64,000 bases of DNA from JAGOTP01 sp964598725 (GCA_964598725.1 CAZRCW010000001.1:434001-498000), one strand, 5' to 3'. Shown: positions 52,484-60,861, counted from the first letter of the stretch. Made by a program: numbers and translations. The notes: generated from the letters alone by a model not told the origin.

Positions 52484-53216
52484 TCTCGCGATCTTAGGAA
52501 GGGTGACGGCTGTGTCAGCGCAGGTCACCGCGAGTATCCCGCTTGATAGCGATGGAGATGGGCTCTTGGATGTTTGGGAGACTCAGGTCTTTCAAACAGA
52601 TCCACTTAAGGCAGATACAGATGGTGACGGATTCAACGATCGTGTTGAGATTCAAAAAGCATTTAGCCCAATTACAAAAGGGGTCTTGATTGAAAAAGAT
52701 AGCGACGCGGATGGCTTAAGCGACCGGCTAGAGCTAGCCTTTGGAACCGATCCGCTGAATCCAGATACGGATGGCGACACCTTCAAGGACGGAAAAGAAG
52801 TAACCGAGGCTTTTTCACCAACTTCGAGCGAACGGATCGTATTGCAGAAATCCTTGTTCGTGAACATCGCGAAACAAGAGATGTCCCAGAACGTGATGGG
52901 GATCCCAATCAAGACGCATATCGTCTCAAGTGGCTTGCCAGCGACCCCAACACCGATTGGAACGTTCAAGATTTTGCAAAAGAATCCACGTGCTTGGTCG
53001 AGCGCCGCCAAGCTCTGGATGCCGTACTGGATGCACTTCAGTGGACGTGGCCATGGATTCCATGAACTGCCAGAGTGGCCGGGTGGGCGCAAAGAAGGTG
53101 CTTCGCACTTGGGGAAGAAGGCGAGTCACGGCTGTGTTCGTATGGGCGTCGGTGATGCCAAAGAAGTCTACGAATGGACGCCGATCGGTACGCCGGTTAC
53201 AATTGTAGCGCGTTAA
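52401..53216 (+). CDS. L,D-transpeptidase (YkuD) with N-terminal TSP3 calcium repeats
   Basis: 271 residues from the ATG at 52401, which gives a good signal peptide (basic n-region, WWLCCFCVSLAILG core, cleavage after VSA) but lies 83 bp inside uppP; a TTG ~63 bases later is a weaker alternative. Mature N-terminus: four calcium-type loops (DSDGDGLLDVWE, DTDGDGFNDRVE, DSDADGLSDRLE, DTDGDTFKDGKE). C-terminal YkuD domain with HGFHELP and the catalytic KASHGCVRM, Cys ~245. These enzymes make 3-3 peptidoglycan crosslinks or attach proteins to the wall. The calcium repeats may tether or space the enzyme from the wall. Next gene is a D,D-carboxypeptidase, which makes the tetrapeptide donor for such enzymes. 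Confidence 0.88.
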   Translation: MSLTGASRLSWSTVWRSRSWWLCCFCVSLAILGRVTAVSAQVTASIPLDSDGDGLLDVWETQVFQTDPLKADTDGDGFNDRVEIQKAFSPITKGVLIEKDSDADGLSDRLELAFGTDPLNPDTDGDTFKDGKEVTEAFSPTSSERIVLQKSLFVNIAKQEMSQNVMGIPIKTHIVSSGLPATPTPIGTFKILQKNPRAWSSAAKLWMPYWMHFSGRGHGFHELPEWPGGRKEGASHLGKKASHGCVRMGVGDAKEVYEWTPIGTPVTIVAR

Positions 53217-53225
53217 CACGCGCTT

Positions 53226-54101
53226 ATGCGTTTCCGTTCTTTCTTGGCAGCAGCTTTGCTTGTCTCGGGGCTTGTGCTCCCGGGAAAAGTTTTTGCTGCA
53301 ACGCAAGTTCTGAACTGGGAGCCGTTTACCCCGCACGTCAATGAGTTCGCGGCGGCGATCGTGATGGTCCCAGGGACACATCAGGTGCTCTACTCTTTCA
53401 AACCAGATAAATTGCATACAGCAGCGAGTCTTACAAAGTTGGCAGGAGCGATGGCCTTTTTAAAAAACCCTGGTCCTTGGGAGCGTTTGGTGACGCTCAG
53501 TAAGGCCGATGAGGTCGGCGGCGGTCGTCTCCGAGTCAATCCTGGCACGAAAATTCCGCTTCGTGATCTGTTCTACTCAAGCATCACGGCTAGTGCTAAC
53601 AACGCAGCGATGGCTTTAGCCCGTGTCAGTGGTCTTAGCATGAAGGGCTTTTTGGCCAAAATGAACCAGGTCGCCAAGGCGACGGGCGCGACACATTCGG
53701 TTTTCTACGACGCTTCCGGCATGAATCCGAGGAACATGACGACAGCTCGCGATATGGCGCTGATCGCTGAAGCGGCTTTCAATACCCCAGAGATCCGTCG
53801 GGCGGCCACGGTTGAGAGTTATCCGGTCCGAATTGCTTCCGCTGGAACGGTCCGAACGATTAAGAATACCAACCCATTATTGGCTCCAAATACGGGGATT
53901 TGGGTCATGGGAGGGAAGACAGGTTACCTTGAAGAATCGATGTACAACTTTGTCGGACGCTTCCGTCCAGAGCAAGCCGATGGAACCCCAGAGCTTGGCA
54001 AGGACCTCATAATCGTGGTATTTGGAGCACCAACCAAGGACGCGCAATTCCAAACCGCTAAGCGTTTGGCGCAGTGGGCTTGGCAAGAACATGAATTTTA
54101 A
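53226..54101 (+). CDS. D-alanyl-D-alanine carboxypeptidase (PBP5-type, S11 family)
   Basis: 291 residues. Signal peptide 1-24 (LAAALLVSGLVLPGKVFA). Active-site motifs: SLTK (Ser68-Lys71), SAN (Ser123-Asn125) and KTG (Lys231-Gly233), in the expected order. No C-terminal PBP5 domain or amphipathic anchor, so it is a minimal secreted enzyme. It trims the terminal D-Ala of muropeptides, generating substrate for the adjacent L,D-transpeptidase. The final 11 bp overlap rlmN. Confidence 0.92.
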   Translation: MRFRSFLAAALLVSGLVLPGKVFAATQVLNWEPFTPHVNEFAAAIVMVPGTHQVLYSFKPDKLHTAASLTKLAGAMAFLKNPGPWERLVTLSKADEVGGGRLRVNPGTKIPLRDLFYSSITASANNAAMALARVSGLSMKGFLAKMNQVAKATGATHSVFYDASGMNPRNMTTARDMALIAEAAFNTPEIRRAATVESYPVRIASAGTVRTIKNTNPLLAPNTGIWVMGGKTGYLEESMYNFVGRFRPEQADGTPELGKDLIIVVFGAPTKDAQFQTAKRLAQWAWQEHEF

Positions 54102-55185
54102 CCGATTTGCAGATTGGCTCAGCGAACGTAAGCAACCGGCTTTCCGTTTGAAACAAGTCAAAGAAGCGTATTTTCATACGCTGGCTTCGTCGTGGGATGA
54201 GGTGACAACCTTCCCAAAGAACTTACGCGAAGAGGCTGCGAAGGAATTTCCTTGGAATGAGCTGACAATTGTTCAGGTTCAAGAGAGTCCACAAGGGGAC
54301 ACAGTAAAAACGCTGTTTGCCTGTCAGGATGGGAAGAAGATCGAAACGGTTTTGATGCGTCATGAAGACGAACGCGATACGGTCTGCATTTCGTCTCAAG
54401 TCGGCTGCGCGATGGCCTGCACCTTCTGTGCGACCGGCACGATGGGGTTGAAGCGCAACCTGACCGCCGAAGAGATTGTCGAACAGGTGGTCCAGGTTCA
54501 GCGCTGGTTGAAGAAGCACGATTCTCGCGTCAGCAACGTCGTCTTCATGGGGATGGGGGAGCCGATGCATAACTACGATGAGGTGATGCGTTCGATTAAG
54601 ATCATGAATAGCGAAGAGGGGCTCCACATCGGTGCCCGTCGCATCAGTATCTCCACCTGCGGTGTCGTTCCAGGCATTCTTCGCTTGGCGGACGAACCGT
54701 ACCAGGTGAACCTCGCGATCTCGCTTCACTCGGCTACCGATGAGATCCGTTCACGTATTATGCCGGTCAACAAAGCCTATCCGCTCGCTAAGCTCCGCGC
54801 CGCGCTTGAGGTCTACATGGAGAAGACAAATCGCAAGATCATGTTCGAGTACCTCCTGCTTAAAGGTATTAACGATCGTGAGCAGGACGCAGAAGCGTTG
54901 GCGAAGTGGTTGGGACAAGATTGTCGCCTGTTCCACGTGAACCTTATCAAGTACCACGAAACAGAAGCCTTCCAGGGTACGTCACGCGGCGATCGCAACC
55001 TGTTCATCCGCTATTTGCACGATCTCCATATTCCAGCGACGCATCGCATTACATTCGGTGAAGACATCGAAGCCGCTTGTGGTCAGTTGGCTGTTCAAGA
55101 AGCGGCGAACGGAGATTTATCCCAAGGCTTGGCTGCAGTGCGTATTGGAAAAGAAGCCAAGGCAGCCGCTCGCAAAACTGTCTAA
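54091..55185 (+). CDS. rlmN: 23S rRNA (adenine-2503-C2) methyltransferase RlmN
   Basis: 364 residues from the ATG at 54091; earlier in-frame starts would extend the frame far into the carboxypeptidase gene. Radical-SAM cluster Cys106-x3-Cys110-x2-Cys113 (CAMACTFCATG), GMGEPMHNYDEV, and the family's two methyl-transfer cysteines: one in ISTCGVVPG, one near residue 330 in EAACGQL. Uses two SAM molecules to methylate A2503 of 23S rRNA and A37 of some tRNAs. Starts inside the stop region of the upstream gene (ATGAATTTTAA). Confidence 0.95.
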   Translation: MNFNRFADWLSERKQPAFRLKQVKEAYFHTLASSWDEVTTFPKNLREEAAKEFPWNELTIVQVQESPQGDTVKTLFACQDGKKIETVLMRHEDERDTVCISSQVGCAMACTFCATGTMGLKRNLTAEEIVEQVVQVQRWLKKHDSRVSNVVFMGMGEPMHNYDEVMRSIKIMNSEEGLHIGARRISISTCGVVPGILRLADEPYQVNLAISLHSATDEIRSRIMPVNKAYPLAKLRAALEVYMEKTNRKIMFEYLLLKGINDREQDAEALAKWLGQDCRLFHVNLIKYHETEAFQGTSRGDRNLFIRYLHDLHIPATHRITFGEDIEAACGQLAVQEAANGDLSQGLAAVRIGKEAKAAARKTV

Positions 55186-55208
55186 GCCACCCTTGGCTCT
55201 ACAGGCCG

Positions 55209-55379
55209 GATTCGCCGGAAGGCAGAGTTCTGAACGCGGCGAGAAGCGTGTGAGCTTTAATGAACGAAGTGAATGACGCAAATCTGGCCCAGTGCGAAGA
55301 TCCGACACAATGATTCTGAGTACTGGAGTCACAAGCGCAAGTTTTCTCGCAAGTGAGGAGCTTTGCCTTCCGGCGAATC
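55209..55379 (+). other. Structured element B: long imperfect hairpin upstream of mnmA
   Basis: A 16-bp perfect outer helix pairs 55209-55224 with 55364-55379. Inside are the same GAGTTCT/GGAGCTT helix as element A, GCGAGAA (55239-55245) with TTCTCGC (55344-55350), and TGTGA/TCACA plus GCG/CGC. Shared motifs with A: GAGTTCTGA (55225-55233), ATGAACGAAGTGAATG (55260-55275), AGTGCGA (55291-55297), GAGGAGCT (55355-55362). It is ~57 bases longer than A because of an extra internal segment. It starts 23 bases after rlmN and its right arm ends 4 bases before the mnmA ATG, so folding would bury the ribosome entry region. Confidence 0.75.
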
Positions 55380-55383
55380 ACCC

Positions 55384-56487
55384 ATGACTGAATCTCAGAA
55401 ACAAAAAGTACTCGTCGGTATGTCCGGCGGAGTGGATTCAAGCCTCTCCGCGGCGCTTTTAGTTGAACAAGGTTTTGAGGTGGTTGGAGGCTTCATCAAG
55501 AACTGGTCTGATTCAAAAGACCTTTGGACAGGGGAGTGTCAGTGGCGGGGAGAGCGTCGCGATGCGCTGCGTGTTGCAGCTAAGCTCGGTATTCCTCTGC
55601 TGACGTTTGATTTTGAAGAGCAGTACCGCGCTCGGGTGCTTGATCGTCTGTTTAAAGGCTACGAACAAGGGGAGACACCGAATCCAGACGTGCTGTGTAA
55701 CGAAGAAATCAAGTTCGGCCTCTTCTTTGAACAAGCAATGAAGCTTGGCTTTGATGCGGTTGCGACAGGCCATTATGCCCAGGTCCGGCACGATGCAGAT
55801 GGATCGGCGCATCTCTTAAAAGGCCTGGACGAAAATAAAGATCAATCTTATTTCTTGTACCGCGTGTCTCAGGCCGCGCTCCAGAAGACCTATTTTCCAG
55901 TAGGACATCTTCGCAAGCCAGAGGTACGCGAATTGGCCGCCAAGCATGAGCTGCCGACAGCGACCAAGCCGGACAGTCAGGGAATTTGTTTTGTTGGAAA
56001 GCTGAATTTTCACGAATTCCTACGTAAACGTATCCCTTCAACCCCGGGTGAGATCGTGACCTTTGAGGGTGAGGTGTTGGGGCAGCATGACGGACTGGAT
56101 GCCTATACGATCGGCCAGCGCCACGGGATGAATCTGTCTCATGGTCAGGCGACCTGGTATGTGGCAGGGAAAAATCGTTCCAAAAATCAGCTTTTGGTTG
56201 TTTCCGATCGAAACGATCCACACCTCCTCACGCACGAGGCGAAAGTCGGTGATCTGCATTGGACCGGAAAGATTCCTGTAGAACTGGGCCAGTCGTGTGA
56301 AGTAGAGGTAGCAATCCGCTACCGCCAGACTCCAGAACAGGCGCTTTTGACGCTTGTCGATGACGGGACTCTCACGTTACGCTTTGCTCAGCCCGTGTGG
56401 GCCTTGGCCCCCGGACAATCAGCCGTGTTGTATCAAGGGTCTGAATGTCTTGGTGGAGGAATCTTGCTTGACCCTTTGTCCGAATAA
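55384..56487 (+). CDS. mnmA: tRNA-specific 2-thiouridylase MnmA
   Basis: 367 residues from the ATG at 55384; a TTG 21 bases upstream lies within the right arm of element B and is rejected. PP-loop MSGGVDSS at residues 13-20, the catalytic Cys105 (PDVLCNEEIKFG) and its partner Cys202 (SQGICFVG), then the central and C-terminal beta-barrel domains (RHGMNLSHGQATWYVAGK). Thiolates U34 of Glu, Gln and Lys tRNAs using a sulfur carrier. Element B immediately upstream may control its translation. Confidence 0.95.
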   Translation: MTESQKQKVLVGMSGGVDSSLSAALLVEQGFEVVGGFIKNWSDSKDLWTGECQWRGERRDALRVAAKLGIPLLTFDFEEQYRARVLDRLFKGYEQGETPNPDVLCNEEIKFGLFFEQAMKLGFDAVATGHYAQVRHDADGSAHLLKGLDENKDQSYFLYRVSQAALQKTYFPVGHLRKPEVRELAAKHELPTATKPDSQGICFVGKLNFHEFLRKRIPSTPGEIVTFEGEVLGQHDGLDAYTIGQRHGMNLSHGQATWYVAGKNRSKNQLLVVSDRNDPHLLTHEAKVGDLHWTGKIPVELGQSCEVEVAIRYRQTPEQALLTLVDDGTLTLRFAQPVWALAPGQSAVLYQGSECLGGGILLDPLSE

Positions 56488-56499
56488 TCGGTTTTCCTT

Positions 56500-57252
56500 A
56501 TGACGTCTCGACCGCTCCGTTTGGAATGGATTTATCTCGTGTATCTCGTTTTTTTCGCGCTGGCTGTTCTGTCGCCATCCATTTATACACGAGGCTACTT
56601 CGGGCTGTCGGAAACATCACTCGAAGAATTGACCATTTTTCTGTTCGGTTTGGCTGGGTTAGTGGTCTTTACGAATTATGAACGGGTGATGGAAGGTCGC
56701 GAACGTGAACAGGAACAGGTCCAGGACGAGTACGTTCGTGTAAAATCAGAGTTGATTGAATCTTACGCGTATATCGGCTCGATGAATCGCAAGCTTGAGC
56801 TCCTGAAACGTGTGGCTAACGATGCCTCGATCGGTTTGGGGGAGAAGAAGGTTGTGCGTGAGTTGTTTGGAGCGCTTATCTCTCATGCTGCTGCCGCTGC
56901 CGATGCCGAAGCGATCCTGTTACGTTTTGTTGAAACCTCTCATTTGCGAACTGCACATGAATTTTCGCATACCCTCTCGAATGCGCCGGCGATCGTTGTA
57001 GCCAATAAAGATCTGCGTGCCGTGACCGAACAGAATGTGTCTCATGCCTTTATTCGGAACGCTCAAGGTCGTGACTTGCTCGTGGTTCCATCGGACATGA
57101 ACGACGAATGTAAAGCCTTCCTGATTTTTGCCTGGAAGGAGGGGGCTTTGCCGGAACTCGATCCATCGCTGCTGAAAGTTTTTGCAAACCAGGCCGAATC
57201 GCTCGGTCAGCGGACGTTTGTGGCTCAGCTACCAGCGAAAAAAGAAGCTTGA
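56500..57252 (+). CDS. Two-span membrane protein with coiled coil and GAF-like domain
   Basis: 250 residues. Two hydrophobic segments (~10-30 and ~45-62), a charged coiled coil (~65-110, REREQEQVQDEYVRVKSEL), then a globular domain of ~120 residues with the strand/helix order of GAF domains (AILLRFVETSH, IVVANKDLRAV, LLVVPSDMNDECKAFLIFAW). No kinase, cyclase or output domain. It may be a membrane sensor or scaffold. It lies 12 bases after mnmA and 36 bases before alaS. Name and ligand unknown. Confidence 0.6.
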   Translation: MTSRPLRLEWIYLVYLVFFALAVLSPSIYTRGYFGLSETSLEELTIFLFGLAGLVVFTNYERVMEGREREQEQVQDEYVRVKSELIESYAYIGSMNRKLELLKRVANDASIGLGEKKVVRELFGALISHAAAAADAEAILLRFVETSHLRTAHEFSHTLSNAPAIVVANKDLRAVTEQNVSHAFIRNAQGRDLLVVPSDMNDECKAFLIFAWKEGALPELDPSLLKVFANQAESLGQRTFVAQLPAKKEA

Positions 57253-57277
57253 TTTCAAGCCGAAAACCCAGTACGCT
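57249..57277 (+). promoter_or_regulatory. Putative promoter of alaS
   Basis: TTGATT (57249-57254, overlapping the upstream TGA), 17-base spacer, TACGCT (57272-57277). Eleven bases to the ATG at 57289, so the leader is only a few bases. Confidence 0.5.
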
Positions 57278-57288
57278 CGTACGCATCT

Positions 57289-59181
57289 ATGACCCTGTCT
57301 GAGCTGCGTTCAGCCTACCTAGAGTTCTTCAAGGATCGCGCCCATGCGGTTCTGCCTTCGGCGTCTCTCTTGCCAGAGAATGACCCGACGACGCTCTTCA
57401 CCGGCTCGGGTATGCAGCCGATGGTTCCGTATCTCCTTGGACAGCCACACCCTCAGGGTCGTCGCCTGGTGGACTCGCAGAAGTGTTTCCGCGCCCAGGA
57501 CATCGAAGAAGTTGGAGACAACCGTCACACGACGTTCTTTGAGATGCTCGGCAACTGGTCGCTGGGAGATTATTTCAAGCAGGAGCAGATTCAGTGGATG
57601 TTCGAATTCTTGTTCGACAAGTTGAAGCTTGATCCATCCAAATTTTACGTGACGGTATTTCGTGGGAACGAAGCGCTGGGCATTCCGCGCGACGAAGAGG
57701 CAGTGAAGCTCTGGCAAGACTGCTTCGCGAAGAAGGGGATTGAAGCCAAAGCGGTCGACTTCTCCGATCGTGATGGGATGCAGGGCGGGAAAATATTCTA
57801 TTATCCTGAAAAAAAGAACTGGTGGTCACGCTCGGGTGTTCCTTCGAATATGCCGGTCGGTGAGCCTGGTGGACCAGATACAGAGATGTTCTGGGACTTC
57901 GGTGCGGAACGTAAGCTCCACGAACAATCAGAATGGGCGAACGAACCCTGTCACGTGAACTGTGATTGCGGTCGGTTCCTCGAAATCGGCAACAACGTCT
58001 TCATGCAATACCAGAAGACGGCGAATGGTTTTGAAAAGTTGCCTCAGCCGAACGTCGACTTCGGTGGAGGCTTGGAACGTGTCTTGGCCGCTTTGAATAA
58101 TGACCCGGATGTCTTCCGAACGGATGCGCTCGGTCAGATTATTGCGAAGCTAGAAGCCTTCTCAGGGAAGTCGTACGACGCTGATCCAGCGACCACGCGT
58201 GCTTTCCGGATCGTGGCTGATCATATCCGAGCCGCAACCTTTATCATCGGTGATCCGCGTGGCGTCGTGCCATCGAACGTTGGTCAGGGCTACGTTGTTC
58301 GTCGCTTGCTTCGTCGCGCCATCCGTGAAGGTCGTCGTTTAGGTGTCACGAGCTTTGCTGCGACCGTCTCCGCGATCGTGATCGATACCTTTTCCGCCCA
58401 CTACACCGAACTCGCTGAAAAGCGTGAGTTCATTTTGTCTGAGATTGCCAAAGAAGAAGAAAAATTCTCGAAAACAATTGAAAAAGGCCTCCGTGAAGCT
58501 GAGCGCATGCTTCAAGGTGGTCCGCTATCCGGCGAGCAAGCCTTCCTGCTCTTCTCGAGCTACGGTTTCCCTTGGGAGCTCACCGAAGAGTTTGTCCGTG
58601 AGAAGGGGATGACCGTCGATCGTGCCGCCTTCGAATCTGAATTCAAGAAACATCAAGAACTCTCCCGCACCGCTTCCGCGGGTGCCTTCAAGGGTGGCCT
58701 CGCTGACCAATCCGCCGAAACAACCCGTCTTCACACAGCAACACATTTGCTTCACCGTGCCTTGAAGAACGTTCTTGGTGATCACGTTCAGCAGAAAGGG
58801 TCGAACATCACCGCTGAGCGTCTCCGTTTTGATTTCTCTCACGCTCAGAAGATGACGGAAGCCGAACTCGCTGAAGTCGAACGTCAGGTGAACGAAGCGA
58901 TCGAAAAGGATTTTACTGTTAGCTGTGCCGAGCACACGACCGAAGAAGCGAAAGCAACCGGTGCCCTAGGCTACTTCGAAGACAAATACGCCCAGGTCGG
59001 TGGCAAGATCAAAGTCTACTCAGTTGGTGACGAAGCGCGTGGCTATTTCAGCAAAGAGATCTGCGGCGGCCCACACGTCGAGCACACAGGTGAGCTCGGT
59101 TCATTCAAGATCCAAAAAGAAGAAGCGGTCTCAGCCGGAGTACGACGCATCAAAGCAGTGGTGACGGGTCCAAAAGTGTAA
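57289..59181 (+). CDS. alaS: Alanyl-tRNA synthetase, short form without C-Ala domain
   Basis: 630 residues against ~875 in most bacteria. The class II catalytic core is intact: SELRSAYLEFFKDRAHAVLPS, GMQPMVPYLLGQPHP (motif 1-2 region), RHTTFFEMLGNWSLGDYF, and motif 3 VDFGGGLERVL. The editing domain has HTATHLLHRAL and CGGPHVEHTGELG, the zinc-type His/Cys set that clears Ser- and Gly-tRNA. The protein stops right after the editing domain, so the DHHA1/C-Ala region that joins editing to synthesis is missing. Short forms occur in other CPR bacteria, so this is probably not a truncation artefact. Confidence 0.93.
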   Translation: MTLSELRSAYLEFFKDRAHAVLPSASLLPENDPTTLFTGSGMQPMVPYLLGQPHPQGRRLVDSQKCFRAQDIEEVGDNRHTTFFEMLGNWSLGDYFKQEQIQWMFEFLFDKLKLDPSKFYVTVFRGNEALGIPRDEEAVKLWQDCFAKKGIEAKAVDFSDRDGMQGGKIFYYPEKKNWWSRSGVPSNMPVGEPGGPDTEMFWDFGAERKLHEQSEWANEPCHVNCDCGRFLEIGNNVFMQYQKTANGFEKLPQPNVDFGGGLERVLAALNNDPDVFRTDALGQIIAKLEAFSGKSYDADPATTRAFRIVADHIRAATFIIGDPRGVVPSNVGQGYVVRRLLRRAIREGRRLGVTSFAATVSAIVIDTFSAHYTELAEKREFILSEIAKEEEKFSKTIEKGLREAERMLQGGPLSGEQAFLLFSSYGFPWELTEEFVREKGMTVDRAAFESEFKKHQELSRTASAGAFKGGLADQSAETTRLHTATHLLHRALKNVLGDHVQQKGSNITAERLRFDFSHAQKMTEAELAEVERQVNEAIEKDFTVSCAEHTTEEAKATGALGYFEDKYAQVGGKIKVYSVGDEARGYFSKEICGGPHVEHTGELGSFKIQKEEAVSAGVRRIKAVVTGPKV

Positions 59182-59183
59182 GT

Positions 59184-60401
59184 ATGGACCGCATCGCGCG
59201 ACTCAAGCGCAATCCGCGTCTCTTGTTTTGGGCACGGGCATTCATGGAGTTTAAGGCAATGAATGCCATTGTCACTTTATTTTATCTCCATCGAAACGTT
59301 GGCGTTGATCAGATTTTTTACCTCAGCATCGTCTGGTCGATCGGTACGCTGCTGTTTGAAATTCCCACAGGTTACCTCGCCGATCGTTTTGGTCGTAAGC
59401 GCACGATGATCCTTGGGGCAGGGATTACGATCTTGTCATCGGTCCTCGCGTTTTACGCGCATGGTTTTTGGCAGTTCGCGATCCAGTTCTTGTTGATGTC
59501 GCTTGGCTTCTCGTGCTTCTCAGGAACAGAAGAGGCGGTACTGTACGATGGCCTTAAAGAGCTAGGGGATGAAAAAGGAATGACAAAGCAAAACGGGCGT
59601 CTTCAGTCGGCGCGTCAGATCATGAAGTTTGTCTTTGCACCGCTCGGTGCATGGATCGCCAAAGACCTGCTGGAGTGGCAGTTCGGGATTGTGATCGGAA
59701 TGGATGTTGTTGCGCAGCTTGTGGCGCTTTTCCTCTTATTTAAGTTGATCGAGCCGAAGCATGCCCGGGAAGTCTTGAAGAAAGAGGAGGGGATCTTCAA
59801 AGAGAGTTGGCAGACGATCCGAAAAGAGCCATTCCTGCTTCGAGCGTCGCTCAACAAGATCCTGATCTTCGTTGCCAGCTTCCTTCTTTGGCGCGCCTAT
59901 CAGATCGTCTTGGGCGGGTACAGTATCGATGCGCGTTGGTTCTCGGTCTTCTATTTTGTCTTCCATATTACGGTTTTCTCTTCAAACTGGTTTATTGGTC
60001 GATTAGAGGCCCTCTTCGGACCCGTCCGCTTGCTGTGGTCAACGGTAATAATTGCCTTGGCCGGAATGCTGGTAGCAATCGTTTCCCATCATCCCGCTCC
60101 GATTTTTGTCGGTTCTTTGGTCGCAATTATTGCGACCAGCGCTCGTGAGCCAGTCTTTTCGCATGCGATGAATCAGCGGATCCAATCCCGAAGTCGAGCA
60201 ACGACTTTGTCTAACCTCTACATCCTGAAGGCGTTTATCGACATTCCGCTTCTCTTCTTGTCGGGCGCTCTCGTCCTACAGAATCCGAAGTACGTATACG
60301 TCCTATGTGCTATTTTGTGCTTGGTTGTGCTGTTTTTCCTTCCTATTCGGAAAAAAGACATTGAGCGTGTCCCCGAAGAACCATCCCCAGTCGCCCTTTG
60401 A
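59184..60401 (+). CDS. Major facilitator superfamily transporter
   Basis: 405 residues, about 12 membrane segments. MFS motif A is GYLADRFGRKRTM between spans 2 and 3, preceded by the dimer-like WSIGTLLFEIPTG, as in drug/proton antiporters and the tetracycline-type group. A central basic loop (KKEEGIFKESWQTIRKEP) separates the two six-span halves. Substrate unknown. Only 2 bases after alaS, so co-transcribed. Its stop codon overlaps the -35 box of the ribosomal operon promoter. Confidence 0.85.
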   Translation: MDRIARLKRNPRLLFWARAFMEFKAMNAIVTLFYLHRNVGVDQIFYLSIVWSIGTLLFEIPTGYLADRFGRKRTMILGAGITILSSVLAFYAHGFWQFAIQFLLMSLGFSCFSGTEEAVLYDGLKELGDEKGMTKQNGRLQSARQIMKFVFAPLGAWIAKDLLEWQFGIVIGMDVVAQLVALFLLFKLIEPKHAREVLKKEEGIFKESWQTIRKEPFLLRASLNKILIFVASFLLWRAYQIVLGGYSIDARWFSVFYFVFHITVFSSNWFIGRLEALFGPVRLLWSTVIIALAGMLVAIVSHHPAPIFVGSLVAIIATSAREPVFSHAMNQRIQSRSRATTLSNLYILKAFIDIPLLFLSGALVLQNPKYVYVLCAILCLVVLFFLPIRKKDIERVPEEPSPVAL

Positions 60402-60426
60402 CAAACCGGCACGAACCCTGTATTTT
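60398..60426 (+). promoter_or_regulatory. Strong sigma70-type promoter of the infA-ribosomal protein operon
   Basis: TTGACA (60398-60403), 17-base spacer, TATTTT (60421-60426). Predicted leader ~50 bases, pyrimidine- and A/T-rich, with no Shine-Dalgarno sequence before infA. Confidence 0.75.
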
Positions 60427-60484
60427 TAGCGTAAATTTTACATTTTAGCTTTCTTATTCTCTCTCATGTTATCTCGTTTTTCCT

Positions 60485-60718
60485 ATGGCCGCACACCCAA
60501 CAGCTGCGAATAGAGATTTCGTTGTTGTGAAGGGGACGGTCATTGAAAACCTTCCAGCTACCAGCTTCCGCGTAAAACTCGAAAACGGCCAGGTTATCCT
60601 GTGCCACCTGTCAGGCAAAATGCGTATGAACCGCATCCGCCTCACGCCAGGCGATGAAGTCCAAGTCGAAATGACGCCTTACGATTTGACAAAAGGTCGA
60701 ATCACCTATAGATTATAG
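60485..60718 (+). CDS. infA: Translation initiation factor IF-1
   Basis: 77 residues, single OB fold. VVKGTVIENLPATSFRVKLENG, CHLSGKMRMNRIRLTPGDEV and the terminal LTKGRITYRL match the family throughout. It blocks the ribosomal A site during initiation. It leads the ribosomal operon, as in many bacteria, but without adk, map or secY just upstream. Confidence 0.96.
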   Translation: MAAHPTAANRDFVVVKGTVIENLPATSFRVKLENGQVILCHLSGKMRMNRIRLTPGDEVQVEMTPYDLTKGRITYRL

Positions 60719-60737
60719 CCCACGAATTACATCTTTT

Positions 60738-60854
60738 ATGAAGGTACGGTCCTCTGTGAAATCCATGTGCCGAGATTGTCAGGTCATCCGCCGAAAAGGG
60801 CGGGTGCATGTTATCTGTCCGAAGAATCCTAAACATAAGCAGCGCCAAGGCTAA
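60738..60854 (+). CDS. rpmJ: 50S ribosomal protein L36 (bL36)
   Basis: 38 residues. MKVRSSVKSMCRDCQVIRR, then GRVHVICPKNPKHKQRQG. The zinc ligands Cys11, Cys14, Cys27 and His33 are all present (C+ form). It lies 19 bases after infA and 7 before rpsM, the normal position. Confidence 0.95.
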   Translation: MKVRSSVKSMCRDCQVIRRKGRVHVICPKNPKHKQRQG

Positions 60855-60861
60855 TTAAACT

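Noticed and set aside
55363..55383. Upstream TTG start for mnmA
   Set aside because: It lies in the right arm of element B. The ATG at 55384 gives the usual distance to the PP-loop.
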